A DNA stretch of 64,000 nucleotides from NCBI GenBank assembly GCA_963844565.1, contig CAWJON010000001.1:124001-188000 (forward strand), read 5' to 3'. Below, piece by piece: positions 1 to 9,353 of the stretch (within the stretch, counting starts at the first letter, position 1; each line of letters begins with the position of its first letter). The stretch is from JAFEDN01 sp963844565. GTDB lineage: Bacteria; Pseudomonadota; Gammaproteobacteria; Coxiellales; Coxiellaceae. The notes under the pieces were generated by a model. It was given only the letters and a program-made list of their open reading frames with translations, did no database searches and was not told the DNA's origin. The translations under genes and the position numbers were made by a program.

Positions 1-2521
1 AAATAATACCATTTTGTTGAACGTTTATGGTCACTGTAGCGTTTCCTGGGCCACTGCTTGCTTGACTAGTAGCAGTAATATTGACTAAGCAGGACATCGG
101 ATCAGGAATAGGGCCATTACCATCTAAAATCAACTTAACTTTTTGATTTTGGTCTGCATTGTCCGTGGTATCACTAAGCTTCAGTTTTAAGTTCTTATTG
201 TCACAATCCTTGGTATCTGCTGTATAAGCATAGTTGTCTTTCACCAAGTTTGGATTAGTGCTGAAGAAATTAGCCAATGGTTCTGATCCATAAGTGGTGG
301 ATCCCTTTACTGCGTTTGGTGTAGCCGCACGGCTTGTACCTGTCGGAGCAGCAAAAATTCCTTTATTAATTGGAATAGTCACCATGCCAGTCACTGATCC
401 TCCGTCCACGGTAGTCGCGACAACTGGAACATTAATGCTTTGACCTACTTGGCTTACATCATTAGGGGTGCCACTCAAAATTCCTTTAGTTGAGTCAATG
501 GTCCAACCTGTTGAGGAAGGTGGAGGATTGGTGCCGATTGCGAAAGTGATTGTTTGGTTCGCTTTTACGCAAGTACTAATATCACCATTAGTAATGTTCT
601 GTCCAACGGGAATAGCGGGTAATGAGCAATCTTTCCATATCGGAGCATTTTCATTGGCAACCGCAATGTTAAAAGTTCCTGGATCAGTCTGAACCGATTT
701 TCCAGTTGCCTTACTCACTGCTTTCAATGTGAAGCTAAAAGAACCTTCCGCAGTTGGTGTACCAGTTAAGTTGCCATTGTCATCAATTTTCAGCCCGCTG
801 GGTAATCCATTAGGCGTATAGGTATAAACATCATCTTTTATGCCAGATTTATTGACAATATAAGCTTTCATGGATTGAGGACCATATGACTTTGTAAGAT
901 AGGCAGGTGGTAAGGTATTGTTATCAGACCATTTGTCGAAAGCTAAACTACCATCCTGACTAACCGAAATATTCGCTGTGTTATCAACTCGGCTAATCAC
1001 CGCACCTTTACGCACACCTTCGGCTTCTAAGGTCAACACATATTGACCTGATGGGCCAGGATTAGCGGCAAGGGCGTTGGTCGGCATTGGAGCAGCCGAC
1101 GCTACGGTTGCATTGTAATTGTCTACTTTATTGATTTTTAGGCCAAGATCACTGGTTGAATAGTGCTTATTGGGGTCATTTTTATCAACGATAGAAACCA
1201 CGTTGTAATTGATGTTGTCGTAGGCTTCTTTACTAAAAGTGAAGTATTGGCTGGTTTGAATTGGGGATAGTTGCTGGCCCACCGTCACGCTTTGATCCGG
1301 AATCGGGTTAGTCGTGATCTTAGCAGCGATTAAACGCTCTTCTGCAATCGCTAACACGCGTGAATAATGAACCACTGGTGTTTCAACCCAGTTCTTCAAG
1401 TCGCCTAAGCTGGAAGCAAATGCGGCTGAATAAGATTTGGGCGCTGGGTACGATAAATTAGCGGTCACACTGCCATTGTCCGCCATGGTCGTGTGGCTAA
1501 AGTTATATTGACCCACAACGGAAGCTTCTAAGTTGCCGGGTAGAATTTGGCTAACTTTTGCGGTGTGGCTACGCGCCGAGGCGGTGTTGCTCACACTGGT
1601 TGAAATCATCGTCTTGTCGCCAATGATATGATTAATTTCGGCATTGTAGGCGATCGTGCTGTTATTTTGGCTACCGCTGCCACCCGTGGCAGTATATCCA
1701 TCTTTGTGATCAAAGCTGAGTGAGCTATATCCTGCACCCACTTTAACTGACGTGGTTTTAAACGGTAAAAAGGTGACATTCGCACCTGCATTTTTTTCGG
1801 TTCCACCGGCAATACGACGTTGGTTAATCGTATCTAAGTCGCCATTGGCGTCATTGATATAAGCATCGGATAATTCTTTGCTATTGGCTTTGGCGTAAGT
1901 ACCATACACTTCTAAGCTCTGTAGCCAAGATTTGTTAAACACATAACGGTAAGAGGCGCCTAAAGCTTGTTGGCTGACCCATTCATTGACATTACCGGCA
2001 GTGAATTCAAACGGTAAGTTTTGTCGTAAATATTCGTAAGTTAATTTAACTTGTTGATTGCTGGTTAAGGCATAACCCACCGTGGCGTTACCACGGAGTT
2101 CGTTCATGCCCACACTGGCTTTTAAAGCAGCGGCAAAATTGCCGATTTGGTGAGAATAGCCTAGATCAGCTATCCAGGATAAATCGCTGTCATAACGGAT
2201 ACCAATACTCACAGGTCCAGATAGGCTATTGGCAACGCCGGTAACGGCTTGGGTTGCCTGCTGAGTAGCCATACTTTTGGCCATACCAACTACATTGGAG
2301 CCAGATTGTTGTTGAACGGGGCTGCCTTGAGTTTCCTGAATACAGGCCATCACATTGATGGCGGAGGCACAGGAAAGCGCAATGGCGTCTGCATCGGCTT
2401 GGCTAGCGGCAAAACTCGGCACGGAGTTGACCAGCAATGCACTTACTGTGACAGAGCCCAATAAAAATTGGTTAAATCGACTACGAGAGTTGATTTTGGG
2501 GGGTTTATTACATTTATACAT
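1..2521 (-). CDS. Outer-membrane beta-barrel protein with Ig/cadherin-like repeats (3' end outside window)
   Basis: An open frame starts at the ATG at 2521 and runs off the window, giving 840 visible residues without a stop. Residues 1-45 have a basic start, a hydrophobic stretch (FLLGSVTVSALLV) and a SFAA cleavage site, so Sec export is likely. About residues 95-420 alternate polar and hydrophobic residues in beta-hairpins (for example VSIGIRYDSDLSWIADLGYS), as in a transmembrane barrel. After that come repeated modules of the putative-Ig/cadherin kind with the motif GLPSGLKIDDNGNLTGTPT and a second copy ending ILSGTPNDVSQVGQ. This order (barrel, then exported beta-sandwich repeats) resembles inverse autotransporters of the invasin/intimin type, though I do not see a LysM domain. 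Likely a surface adhesin. It is transcribed divergently from trpE. Confidence 0.8.
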   Translation of the reverse strand, partial: MYKCNKPPKINSRSRFNQFLLGSVTVSALLVNSVPSFAASQADADAIALSCASAINVMACIQETQGSPVQQQSGSNVVGMAKSMATQQATQAVTGVANSLSGPVSIGIRYDSDLSWIADLGYSHQIGNFAAALKASVGMNELRGNATVGYALTSNQQVKLTYEYLRQNLPFEFTAGNVNEWVSQQALGASYRYVFNKSWLQSLEVYGTYAKANSKELSDAYINDANGDLDTINQRRIAGGTEKNAGANVTFLPFKTTSVKVGAGYSSLSFDHKDGYTATGGSGSQNNSTIAYNAEINHIIGDKTMISTSVSNTASARSHTAKVSQILPGNLEASVVGQYNFSHTTMADNGSVTANLSYPAPKSYSAAFASSLGDLKNWVETPVVHYSRVLAIAEERLIAAKITTNPIPDQSVTVGQQLSPIQTSQYFTFSKEAYDNINYNVVSIVDKNDPNKHYSTSDLGLKINKVDNYNATVASAAPMPTNALAANPGPSGQYVLTLEAEGVRKGAVISRVDNTANISVSQDGSLAFDKWSDNNTLPPAYLTKSYGPQSMKAYIVNKSGIKDDVYTYTPNGLPSGLKIDDNGNLTGTPTAEGSFSFTLKAVSKATGKSVQTDPGTFNIAVANENAPIWKDCSLPAIPVGQNITNGDISTCVKANQTITFAIGTNPPPSSTGWTIDSTKGILSGTPNDVSQVGQSINVPVVATTVDGGSVTGMVTIPINKGIFAAPTGTSRAATPNAVKGSTTYGSEPLANFFSTNPNLVKDNYAYTADTKDCDNKNLKLKLSDTTDNADQNQKVKLILDGNGPIPDPMSCLVNITATSQASSGPGNATVTINVQQNGII

Positions 2522-2707
2522 ATTTACCTTTATCAGTTAACGTGTTTAAAACTTTTACAATTAATACAATTAAAAAAGCCAACCTACTTTTATGGCTTTG
2601 AGTGTTTCTTGCTATGATAAAGGAATAGTGTTAAGGAATTCTTAAATATGAACAGTAAGTAAACAATAATTTAATTGAAGCTTAAGGATTGGCGAAAACA
2701 TTACATA

Positions 2708-2740
2708 TTGACACCTAAACTGTAATGGTGTATCGTTACA
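2708..2740 (+). promoter_or_regulatory. trp operon promoter with candidate TrpR operator
   Basis: A -35 box TTGACA (2708-2713), a 17-bp spacer and a -10 box TATCGT (2731-2736) precede trpE. The imperfect palindrome TGTAATGGTGTATCGTTACA (2721-2740) covers the -10 box and matches 16 of 20 bases of a sequence in the trpR promoter at 14570-14589. The predicted transcript has only about 28 nt before the trpE ATG at 2771, so there is no room for a leader peptide and attenuator. Repressor control is the inferred mode. Confidence 0.65.
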
Positions 2741-2770
2741 TGAATACTTAATTACCACATCATTATATAT

Positions 2771-4243
2771 ATGTTACGAAACTCATCATTGTCTGATTTT
2801 TTAACTTATGCCCAACAGGCAAAAAGGGTCGCTGTTTATCGAGAGATAGCCGCTGATCGTCTTACCCCAGTTGGGATTGTTGAGAGTTTGCCGGAAGAAA
2901 TGGCGACTGGAATCATTTTGGAATCGGGAGCTTCACACCACTCTGGCGGACGGCACTCATTTATCGTTTTTGATCCAGTGGCTGAAATTTCTGTCCAAAA
3001 TAACGAAATTACCCAAAAAATCTACAATCAGAGAACAACCAGCAACGAAGACCCTTTAACCGTTTTGCGCCGGTTAATTCCTCAATTCACCTGTGCAGGG
3101 CCTGCGGATATTTTAAGTATTATGAACAGCTCCGTCGGGTTCTTTACTTATGATGCTGTACGGTTATTCGAATCCATTCCCGATCAGCGCCCCGAAGAAC
3201 AAAATTTTCCTGATTTATTTTTTAATTTTTATCAAACCAGTTTGGCTTTCGATCATGTGCAACAAAAACTATTAATCGCAGTGGCTGTTGAAATTGGCTG
3301 TGAACCGCAAAAAGATTATGAACAAGCGCAATTAAAAATAGAATATCTCGTCAAAAAAATCACCGCGTCTAACTCCACGACAAACCGTTCGCATCCCGCT
3401 CAAGTTCAACTGACCACAGAAACTCATGTAGACATAGACGATGAGGACTTTATTAATCGGGTTATTCAAGCAAAAAAATACATTGAACAAGGTGACGCCT
3501 TTCAAATTGTATTGTCGCGACGTTTTAGAAAAAATTTTAGTGTATCGCCTTTTGAAATTTATCGAACCCTGCGTCGGGTAAGTCCGGCCCCTTATATGTT
3601 TTATATCAACTACAAAGATCAGGTTATTTTGGGTGCATCACCCGAGAAATTGATTAGCGTGAATCAAGGTGAAGTGACGATTAACCCCATTGCTGGCACT
3701 CGGCCAAGAGCTCATTTGAGCCTACAACAAATTGAAGAAGAATTATTAAACGATAAAAAGGAACGTGCTGAACATACGATGCTGGTCGATTTGGCGCGCA
3801 ATGATCTCGGCGGTGTTTGTAAACCAGGTAGTGTCTCTGTGCAGCAATTTTTACAAGTGAAACATTTTTCACATGTGAGCCATTTAACTTCAACGGTTAA
3901 TGGCTTATTGCAAAATAACAAAGATGCATTTGATGCTTTTGCTGCTGCTTTTCCGGCAGGAACTTTAAGCGGGGCGCCAAAAATTCGTGCAATGGAAATT
4001 ATTGACGAATTAGAAACTTCCAAAAGAGGACTATACGGCGGCGCCATTTGTCGAATTGATCACCAAGGTAATTTGGACAGCTGCATCGCTATTCGGATGG
4101 CTATATTAAAAGATAATATCGCCACGGTGCGAACTGGTGCAGGCATCGTCTATGATTCTAACCCCATGGCAGAAGCCAATGAAACGCGACAAAAAGCCCA
4201 AGGTATTCTCGAAGCCATTGCGCTAGCAGAAATAGGCGGATGA
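2771..4243 (+). CDS. trpE: Anthranilate synthase component I
   Basis: TrpE converts chorismate and ammonia to anthranilate, the first committed step of tryptophan synthesis, working with TrpG. The 490-residue product has the family's normal length. The N-terminal domain keeps the ILES segment, matching the LLES motif that binds feedback tryptophan in known TrpE proteins, so end-product inhibition is probably retained. The C-terminal chorismate-binding domain shows NPIAGTRPRA, ERAEHTMLVDLARNDLG and the closing GAGIVYDSNPMAEANET block. It is the first gene of the operon, 16 nt before trpG, with the TrpR-type promoter directly upstream. PabB was considered, but the linkage to trpGDCFBA settles the assignment. 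Confidence 0.97.
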   Translation: MLRNSSLSDFLTYAQQAKRVAVYREIAADRLTPVGIVESLPEEMATGIILESGASHHSGGRHSFIVFDPVAEISVQNNEITQKIYNQRTTSNEDPLTVLRRLIPQFTCAGPADILSIMNSSVGFFTYDAVRLFESIPDQRPEEQNFPDLFFNFYQTSLAFDHVQQKLLIAVAVEIGCEPQKDYEQAQLKIEYLVKKITASNSTTNRSHPAQVQLTTETHVDIDDEDFINRVIQAKKYIEQGDAFQIVLSRRFRKNFSVSPFEIYRTLRRVSPAPYMFYINYKDQVILGASPEKLISVNQGEVTINPIAGTRPRAHLSLQQIEEELLNDKKERAEHTMLVDLARNDLGGVCKPGSVSVQQFLQVKHFSHVSHLTSTVNGLLQNNKDAFDAFAAAFPAGTLSGAPKIRAMEIIDELETSKRGLYGGAICRIDHQGNLDSCIAIRMAILKDNIATVRTGAGIVYDSNPMAEANETRQKAQGILEAIALAEIGG

Positions 4244-4259
4244 TGGAGTAACTATATTT

Positions 4260-4856
4260 ATGATTTTAGTAATCGACAATTATGACAGCTTCACCTACAA
4301 CTTATATCAAGCTATTTGCCCGCTGGATGACAATGTGCATGTTTTTCGTAATGATAAAATCTCAGTCCATGACGTCTTAGCACTCAATCCCGACGCCATC
4401 GTTTTATCACCAGGCCCAGGCCGGCCAGAAGAAGCGGGGATTTGCATCGACTTAATCCATGCTATCGCCGAAACCAATATTCATTTGCTGGGTGTTTGCT
4501 TGGGTCATCAAGCGATTGCTCAAGCTTTTGGGAGCATGGTCATTCGTGCCCCTGAAATTGTGCACGGAAAATCAGAAATGATTTTTCATCATCGCCGTGG
4601 CATTTATGGTAATCTGCCTTTACCTTTTCAGGCAGGACGCTATCATTCGTTAATTGCAGATTCCCAAGCATTTTCCGAACATTTACAAATTGAAGCAGAA
4701 ACTAAGGACGGCTTGATCATGGGCATACGTCACAAAAAATTACCGATTTATGGCGTACAATTTCACCCAGAATCAATTTTAACGCCGGAAGGCAATCAAC
4801 TTTTAAAAAATTTTATCTCTTTGAGCCAAAAAAATGTATGTAAAAGCCAGCATTGA
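4260..4856 (+). CDS. trpG: Anthranilate synthase component II (glutamine amidotransferase)
   Basis: This is the class I glutamine amidotransferase subunit that supplies ammonia to TrpE. Its 198 residues contain the oxyanion-loop signature SPGPGRPEEAG, the nucleophile elbow LLGVCLGHQAIAQAFG with the catalytic Cys, and the His-Glu pair in YGVQFHPES. It is a free subunit, not fused to TrpD as in enteric bacteria. Its 3' end overlaps trpD by 23 nt, implying translational coupling. A second amidotransferase of this family, the likely PabA, lies at 24431-25012, so the tryptophan and folate branches seem to have separate glutaminase subunits. Confidence 0.95.
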   Translation: MILVIDNYDSFTYNLYQAICPLDDNVHVFRNDKISVHDVLALNPDAIVLSPGPGRPEEAGICIDLIHAIAETNIHLLGVCLGHQAIAQAFGSMVIRAPEIVHGKSEMIFHHRRGIYGNLPLPFQAGRYHSLIADSQAFSEHLQIEAETKDGLIMGIRHKKLPIYGVQFHPESILTPEGNQLLKNFISLSQKNVCKSQH

Positions 4857-5853
4857 AAAATTGTTACAGAGAAAAAATTTAGATTCATTGACCTGTCAAC
4901 ACGCACTGGAAGAAATGCTGAGCGCCGAATCTAATCCATTGCAAACTGCTGCATTTTTAGCTTTATTACGCGCCAAAAAAGAAACTTCTGAAGAATTGTC
5001 AGGTTTTATAACCGGTTTAAAACAAAAAATGGTTACCGTTTCTACGAAACATACTACTCTAGATATCGTCGGCACCGGTGGCGATGGTGCACACACCGTT
5101 AATATTTCTACTGGCAGTGCGATTCTCGCCGCCAGTTGTGGAATAAAAATTGCTAAGCATGGCAATCGTGCAGTGTCATCAATGGCTGGAAGCGCTGATG
5201 TTTTAGAAGCTTTAGGCATCAAGATTGATTTAACTCCCGAAAAAATAAGCGCTGGAATAGATGAAATTGGCATCGGCTTTTGTTTTGCTCCCCATTTCCA
5301 TCCCGCACTGGGTGAACTTCGTTTGATACGAAAATCTTTAAATATTCCAACCACATTTAATCTTTTAGGGCCTTTGCTCAATCCTGCAAGCCCCAAGCAT
5401 TTTCTGTTGGGTGTCATGGATAAAACTTTAATGGAACCGATGGCCAAAGCCTTACAAACACTCAAAGTGGGTCATTCCTTCGTCGTCCATGGCGGCGGCT
5501 TGGATGAAATGAGTTGTCTCGGGCCAACCCACGCATTAGAAATTATCGAAAGCGACATTCACGAAATTATTATTGATCCGCAAAAACTGGGCTTTCCCCT
5601 TTGCAATTTAACAGAACTGGTGGGAAGTAACCCCAAAACCAATGCGAAAATCTTATTAAATGTATTTGAAAAAGGCCAATCGAGTGATTACCCCGCGGTC
5701 GCCAATACGCTTATTTTAAATGCTGGAACTGCAATCTACCTTTATGGTTCACAGCCTTCGTTAGCCGATGGCGTTAACCAAGCTCGAGCCTGCTTATATC
5801 AAGGCGCTGCGTTGAAATTATTAAAAAAATGGATGGAATTTAGTCATGGCTAA
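4834..5853 (+). CDS. trpD: Anthranilate phosphoribosyltransferase
   Basis: TrpD transfers phosphoribose from PRPP to anthranilate. The 339-residue product has the typical length and the family motifs: the PRPP-binding GTGGDGAHTVNIST loop, KHGNRAVSSMAGSADVLEALG, and the anthranilate-site segment FNLLGPLLNPASP. VVHGGGLDEMS is the usual C-terminal signature. The ATG at 4834 lies inside the end of trpG (23-nt overlap) and the stop overlaps the trpC start by 8 nt, so translation of trpG, trpD and trpC is probably coupled. Confidence 0.96.
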   Translation: MYVKASIEKLLQRKNLDSLTCQHALEEMLSAESNPLQTAAFLALLRAKKETSEELSGFITGLKQKMVTVSTKHTTLDIVGTGGDGAHTVNISTGSAILAASCGIKIAKHGNRAVSSMAGSADVLEALGIKIDLTPEKISAGIDEIGIGFCFAPHFHPALGELRLIRKSLNIPTTFNLLGPLLNPASPKHFLLGVMDKTLMEPMAKALQTLKVGHSFVVHGGGLDEMSCLGPTHALEIIESDIHEIIIDPQKLGFPLCNLTELVGSNPKTNAKILLNVFEKGQSSDYPAVANTLILNAGTAIYLYGSQPSLADGVNQARACLYQGAALKLLKKWMEFSHG

Positions 5854-6640
5854 TCAACTTTACCCCATTTATTTGCAAAAACAATGTGAAGTGGCAGAGT
5901 TATACCAACTAATTCTCGACCAACCGAATCATCCGATTGCACAGATATTTCACGGCAAAAAAGAAATTCAGCGCAAAAAATCTTTTAAAGCGGCCATGAA
6001 ACGCGAAATTCTGAGTATTATTGCTGAAATAAAACGTAAATCACCCAGCAGAGGATTACTTGCCCCCATTGAAAATCCGGTTAATTTAGCTAAAAAATAT
6101 TTGGCTGGCGGCGCTAATGCCTTGTCTATTTTAACTGATGAAATATTTTTTGGCGGCAGTTTAAAAGATTTAACTCAAGTCGCAGAATCTTCCTTAATTC
6201 CCTTACTCAGAAAAGATTTTATTATTGACGAAATTCAAATGGCAGAAGCTGTTTATGCTGGAGCGGATGCGGTTTTGTGCATTATTGCTTTGGTGGGAGA
6301 AAGAGCTCAAGCGCTGTTAGATTTTGCCAAAAAAATTAATGTCGATGTGTTGGTTGAAGTACATGATAAGCAGGAATTAGATATTGCCTTAAAATTTAAT
6401 GCCGAAATCATCGGGGTTAACAATCGAGATTTAACCACGTTTTTAATCGATCCAGAAAGAGCTTTAGAATTGGTAGAACATATGCCCGAATCAGTTATTC
6501 GAATCGCAGAATCCGGCATTACTTCTCCGGTTACTGCGCAACAGTATCGTCAGGCTGGATTTGACGCCGTTTTAATCGGCGAAGCGTTGGTCACTTCGCT
6601 CCATCCAGAAGATTTTATTCAGGCATGTCAAAATGTCTAA
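5846..6640 (+). CDS. trpC: Indole-3-glycerol phosphate synthase
   Basis: TrpC closes the indole ring from carboxyphenylamino-deoxyribulose phosphate. The 264-residue TIM-barrel protein shows the N-terminal substrate loop IIAEIKRKSPSRG with its catalytic Lys, the second Lys in PLLRKDFIIDEIQ, EIIGVNNRDL, and the phosphate-binding RIAESGI and DAVLIGEALV segments. It stands alone, unlike the TrpC-TrpF fusion of E. coli. It overlaps both trpD and trpF by 8 nt. Confidence 0.96.
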   Translation: MANQLYPIYLQKQCEVAELYQLILDQPNHPIAQIFHGKKEIQRKKSFKAAMKREILSIIAEIKRKSPSRGLLAPIENPVNLAKKYLAGGANALSILTDEIFFGGSLKDLTQVAESSLIPLLRKDFIIDEIQMAEAVYAGADAVLCIIALVGERAQALLDFAKKINVDVLVEVHDKQELDIALKFNAEIIGVNNRDLTTFLIDPERALELVEHMPESVIRIAESGITSPVTAQQYRQAGFDAVLIGEALVTSLHPEDFIQACQNV

Positions 6641-7319
6641 TTTGATCAAAGTTTGTGGATTAAAAGATCCAAATCAGGCTTTTTTGGCCGGCAAAATGGG
6701 TGTAGATTTTATTGGCGTTGTTTTCCATCCGCCTTCAAAACGCCATGTTTCTATTCAGCAAGCACAAAAAATTGCCGAATTCGCGAAAGCCAGCGGCGCA
6801 GTGGTGGTTGGGGTCTTCGTTGAGCAAAATGCAGCAGAAATGGCTAAAATCCTTGAGCAAACCGGTATAGAAGCGCTGCAATTAAATGGCGACATAAGCA
6901 AACGCGAACATCATTTATTGGATCGAAAATATTTAAGAATCTGGGTCCAACCGGTGGAAAATGAAAATCCGTTATATGAAGATGCCAATTTAAAATTTAA
7001 TTACCTTGATCAACAGCGAGATTTTATTTTATTTGACTATAAAGATCCTGGAATCGGCAAAACTTTTAATTGGCAACAATTTCAATACACCGGAGAATAT
7101 CAATGGGGTGTAGCTGGTGGTTTAAATAGTGAAAATATCAATAAAATGCAGGAAGTTTTAAAACCAAAATTGCTAGACGTTTCCAGCGGAGTGGAAAATG
7201 CCCCAGGAGAAAAAGATTTAAAATTAATTGAACAGTTTATCAAAAAGGCAAGAGGACAGAAGTTCCCTAAAGGGAACTCCACTTCTCGCGATGGGGGATT
7301 ACAAGGGGGAGAATCGTGA
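6633..7319 (+). CDS. trpF: Phosphoribosylanthranilate isomerase with repeat-derived C-terminus
   Basis: TrpF isomerises phosphoribosylanthranilate. Catalytic residues are visible: Cys in IKVCGLKDPNQA and Asp in ILFDYKDPGIGK, with the phosphate-binding GGLNSENI and DVSSGVENAPG segments at the C-terminus. The conserved family sequence ends near residue 207 (EQFIKKARG). The remaining 20 or so residues, from about residue 209 to the stop, are encoded by a dispersed three-hairpin repeat starting at about 7261, so the reading frame has run into the repeat and borrowed its stop codon. The extension has low-complexity Gly/Ser composition and is unlikely to be part of the barrel. It overlaps trpC by 8 nt. 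Confidence 0.95.
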   Translation: MSNLIKVCGLKDPNQAFLAGKMGVDFIGVVFHPPSKRHVSIQQAQKIAEFAKASGAVVVGVFVEQNAAEMAKILEQTGIEALQLNGDISKREHHLLDRKYLRIWVQPVENENPLYEDANLKFNYLDQQRDFILFDYKDPGIGKTFNWQQFQYTGEYQWGVAGGLNSENINKMQEVLKPKLLDVSSGVENAPGEKDLKLIEQFIKKARGQKFPKGNSTSRDGGLQGGES

Positions 7320-7372
7320 TTCTCCCCCCTTGATTCCGAGCAATGGGCTTGCCCATGCGCAGGATCTAAACA
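7261..7372 (+). repeat. Three-hairpin dispersed repeat, copy 1 (trpF-trpB junction)
   Basis: Three successive palindromes occur: AGTTCCC-TAAA-GGGAACT (7261-7278), a GC-rich central stem AAGGGGGAGAATC/GATTCTCCCCCCTT (7303-7331), and ATGGGC-TT-GCCCAT (7343-7356). Conserved spacers (GCGATGGGGGAT before the centre, ATTCCGAGCA and GCGCAGGAT after it) also appear, reverse-complemented, in the copies near 27.1 kb and 29.2 kb. It lies inside the trp operon, overlaps the end of trpF and stops just before trpB, so its stems may affect mRNA decay or transcription between the two genes. Confidence 0.85.
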
Positions 7373-7384
7373 AAGGCAAATTAA

Positions 7385-8578
7385 ATGAACACCAGCAGCC
7401 GAAAAAAATCAGGTTATTACGGTAAATTTGGCGGTGCTTTTTTACCCGAGTTGTTAATAGCTCCCATTACCGCTTTAAATCTGGCTTGGAATGATGCAAA
7501 AAATGATAAACAATTTCTAAAAAATTTATCTTTGTTATTAAAAAACTATGCCGGGCGACCCACACCGCTTACCGAGGTCACGCGTTTTGCAAAAGCGATC
7601 GATGGGCCACGTATTTTTCTAAAACGAGAAGATTTGCTGCATACCGGCGCACATAAACTCAACAATGCGTTGGGTCAATGTTTATTGGCAAAAGCGATGG
7701 GAAAAAAACGAGTCATCGCCGAAACTGGGGCAGGACAACATGGAGTTGCCACAGCTGCTGCCTGCGCTTACTTGGGCTTAGACTGTGTGGTCTATATGGG
7801 TCGAGAGGATATGAACCGCCAAGCCCCCAATGTTTCTCGTATGCGTTTAATGGGCGCAGAGGTGATGCCGGTTGGTATAGAAAATGGTTGTGCCACTTTA
7901 AAAGAAGCAGTGAATGCCGCTCTACGGGATTGGTCCTTTTCATTTGAAGACACCTACTATTGTTTAGGTTCAGCATTGGGTCCTCATCCTTATCCAGAAA
8001 TGGTGGCAACATTTCAAGCGGTTATTGGCCGAGAATGCAAACAACAATGCCGAACATTATTTAATGCGCTTCCAAATCTTATCATTGCCAGCGTTGGCGG
8101 CGGATCCAACGCCATCGGCATTTTTTCTGCTTTTTTATCACATAAAGAAGTACAAATGGTTGGCGTTGAAGCTGGCGGCCACGGAATGCGTTTAGGAGAA
8201 CATGCTGCGCGTTTCCAAACCCTATCACCTGGTGTTTTACATGGATGTTATACTTATTTATTACAAGATCAAAATGGGCAAATTGCACCTACCGCTTCAA
8301 TTTCCGCAGGGCTAGATTACCCAGCCGTTGGCCCTCATCATGCTGCACTATTTGAAAAAAAACGGGTTAATTATGTCGCCATTCGAGATGAACAAGCTTT
8401 ATCAGCCTTAAAATTACTGGCCAGAACTGAAGGCATTATCTGCGCGTTAGAGTCGGCACATGCGTTGGCTTATGCGGTTACACTTGCCCCTACCCTGGCC
8501 AAAGATTCTTGTATAGTTATCAACTTATCAGGCCGTGGCGATAAAGATTTAGCTCAAATAGAACAGGTAAAACTATGA
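7385..8578 (+). CDS. trpB: Tryptophan synthase beta subunit
   Basis: TrpB is the PLP enzyme that condenses indole with serine. The 397-residue product matches the family length. The PLP lysine lies in HTGAHKLNNALGQ, followed by AETGAGQHGVATAAA and the phosphate-cradle SVGGGSNAIGIF. The C-terminal INLSGRGDKDL is also typical. The ATG at 7385 directly follows the dispersed repeat and the frame overlaps trpA by 4 nt (ATGA), the usual arrangement for the alpha2beta2 complex. Confidence 0.97.
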   Translation: MNTSSRKKSGYYGKFGGAFLPELLIAPITALNLAWNDAKNDKQFLKNLSLLLKNYAGRPTPLTEVTRFAKAIDGPRIFLKREDLLHTGAHKLNNALGQCLLAKAMGKKRVIAETGAGQHGVATAAACAYLGLDCVVYMGREDMNRQAPNVSRMRLMGAEVMPVGIENGCATLKEAVNAALRDWSFSFEDTYYCLGSALGPHPYPEMVATFQAVIGRECKQQCRTLFNALPNLIIASVGGGSNAIGIFSAFLSHKEVQMVGVEAGGHGMRLGEHAARFQTLSPGVLHGCYTYLLQDQNGQIAPTASISAGLDYPAVGPHHAALFEKKRVNYVAIRDEQALSALKLLARTEGIICALESAHALAYAVTLAPTLAKDSCIVINLSGRGDKDLAQIEQVKL

Positions 8579-9348
8579 ACGGTCTACAACGCATACAGTC
8601 CCACTTTCAAAACCATAAAGCATTTGTGGGTTATTTAACTGCGGGCGATGGGGGCATTCAACGTACGCTAGAAGGCGCATTAGCGTTAATTGCAGGCGGC
8701 GTCAACTTGCTCGAAATCGGTCTCCCTTTCTCGGATCCAGTTGCGGACGGCCCAGTGATTCAACAAGCTTCGGCGCGCGCGCTGGCTGGAGGAATTGATA
8801 TAGACCAAATATTCTGGTTAACCGCTGAAATCCGCAAAGTCAGCCAAATTCCACTTATTCTATTTAGTTATTTGAATCCTATTTTAAGTATGCTGAAAGC
8901 GTCGTTATTTAAAAAAGCCCAACAAGCTGGTTTGGATGGCATTTTAATTGTCGATTGTCCAATTGAAGAATCACATCGGTTTCATCAATCCTGCTTAGAC
9001 CAAGGCATGGCCCCAATTTACATCATCAGTCCCACTACTCCCCTGCAACGTCTTCAACAAATAAACCAATTAGGCAAAGGTTTTTTATATTATGCTTGCC
9101 GAAAAGGCACTACCGGGATGCAAGCCAAGCTCCCAGAAAATTTTGTTGAAAAAATAAAATGGATTAAATCTCAGGTGCAACTGCCAGTAGTCGCTGGATT
9201 TGGCATTGCGGAGAAAGAAACCGCGGAATATGTATTAAAATTTGCAGATGGAGTAGTCATAGGCTCCTTATTTGTCGATGCACTTGGGCAGAAAAAAACT
9301 CCGCATGAGCTCTGTGCATTAGCCAGAAATATTAATCCTTTGAGGTAA
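8575..9348 (+). CDS. trpA: Tryptophan synthase alpha subunit
   Basis: TrpA cleaves indole-3-glycerol phosphate and channels indole to TrpB. The 257-residue TIM barrel has the catalytic Glu in LLEIGLPFSDPVADGP and the second acid in GILIVDCPIEE. The phosphate-binding VVAGFGIAEKE and GVVIGSLFVDAL are present. It is coupled to trpB by a 4-nt overlap and is followed after 5 nt by the DAHP synthase gene, so transcription very likely continues into the aro genes. Confidence 0.96.
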   Translation: MNGLQRIQSHFQNHKAFVGYLTAGDGGIQRTLEGALALIAGGVNLLEIGLPFSDPVADGPVIQQASARALAGGIDIDQIFWLTAEIRKVSQIPLILFSYLNPILSMLKASLFKKAQQAGLDGILIVDCPIEESHRFHQSCLDQGMAPIYIISPTTPLQRLQQINQLGKGFLYYACRKGTTGMQAKLPENFVEKIKWIKSQVQLPVVAGFGIAEKETAEYVLKFADGVVIGSLFVDALGQKKTPHELCALARNINPLR

Positions 9349-9353
9349 AAAAT

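Noticed and set aside
2522..2770. Possible trp leader peptide/attenuator
   Set aside because: The predicted promoter lies only about 28 nt before trpE and no short Trp-rich frame or terminator hairpin fits in the gap.
4896..5465. Long minus-strand frame of 189 codons inside trpD
   Set aside because: It lies wholly within a well-conserved gene on the other strand, and its product is basic/hydrophobic with no motif. It is a shadow frame.
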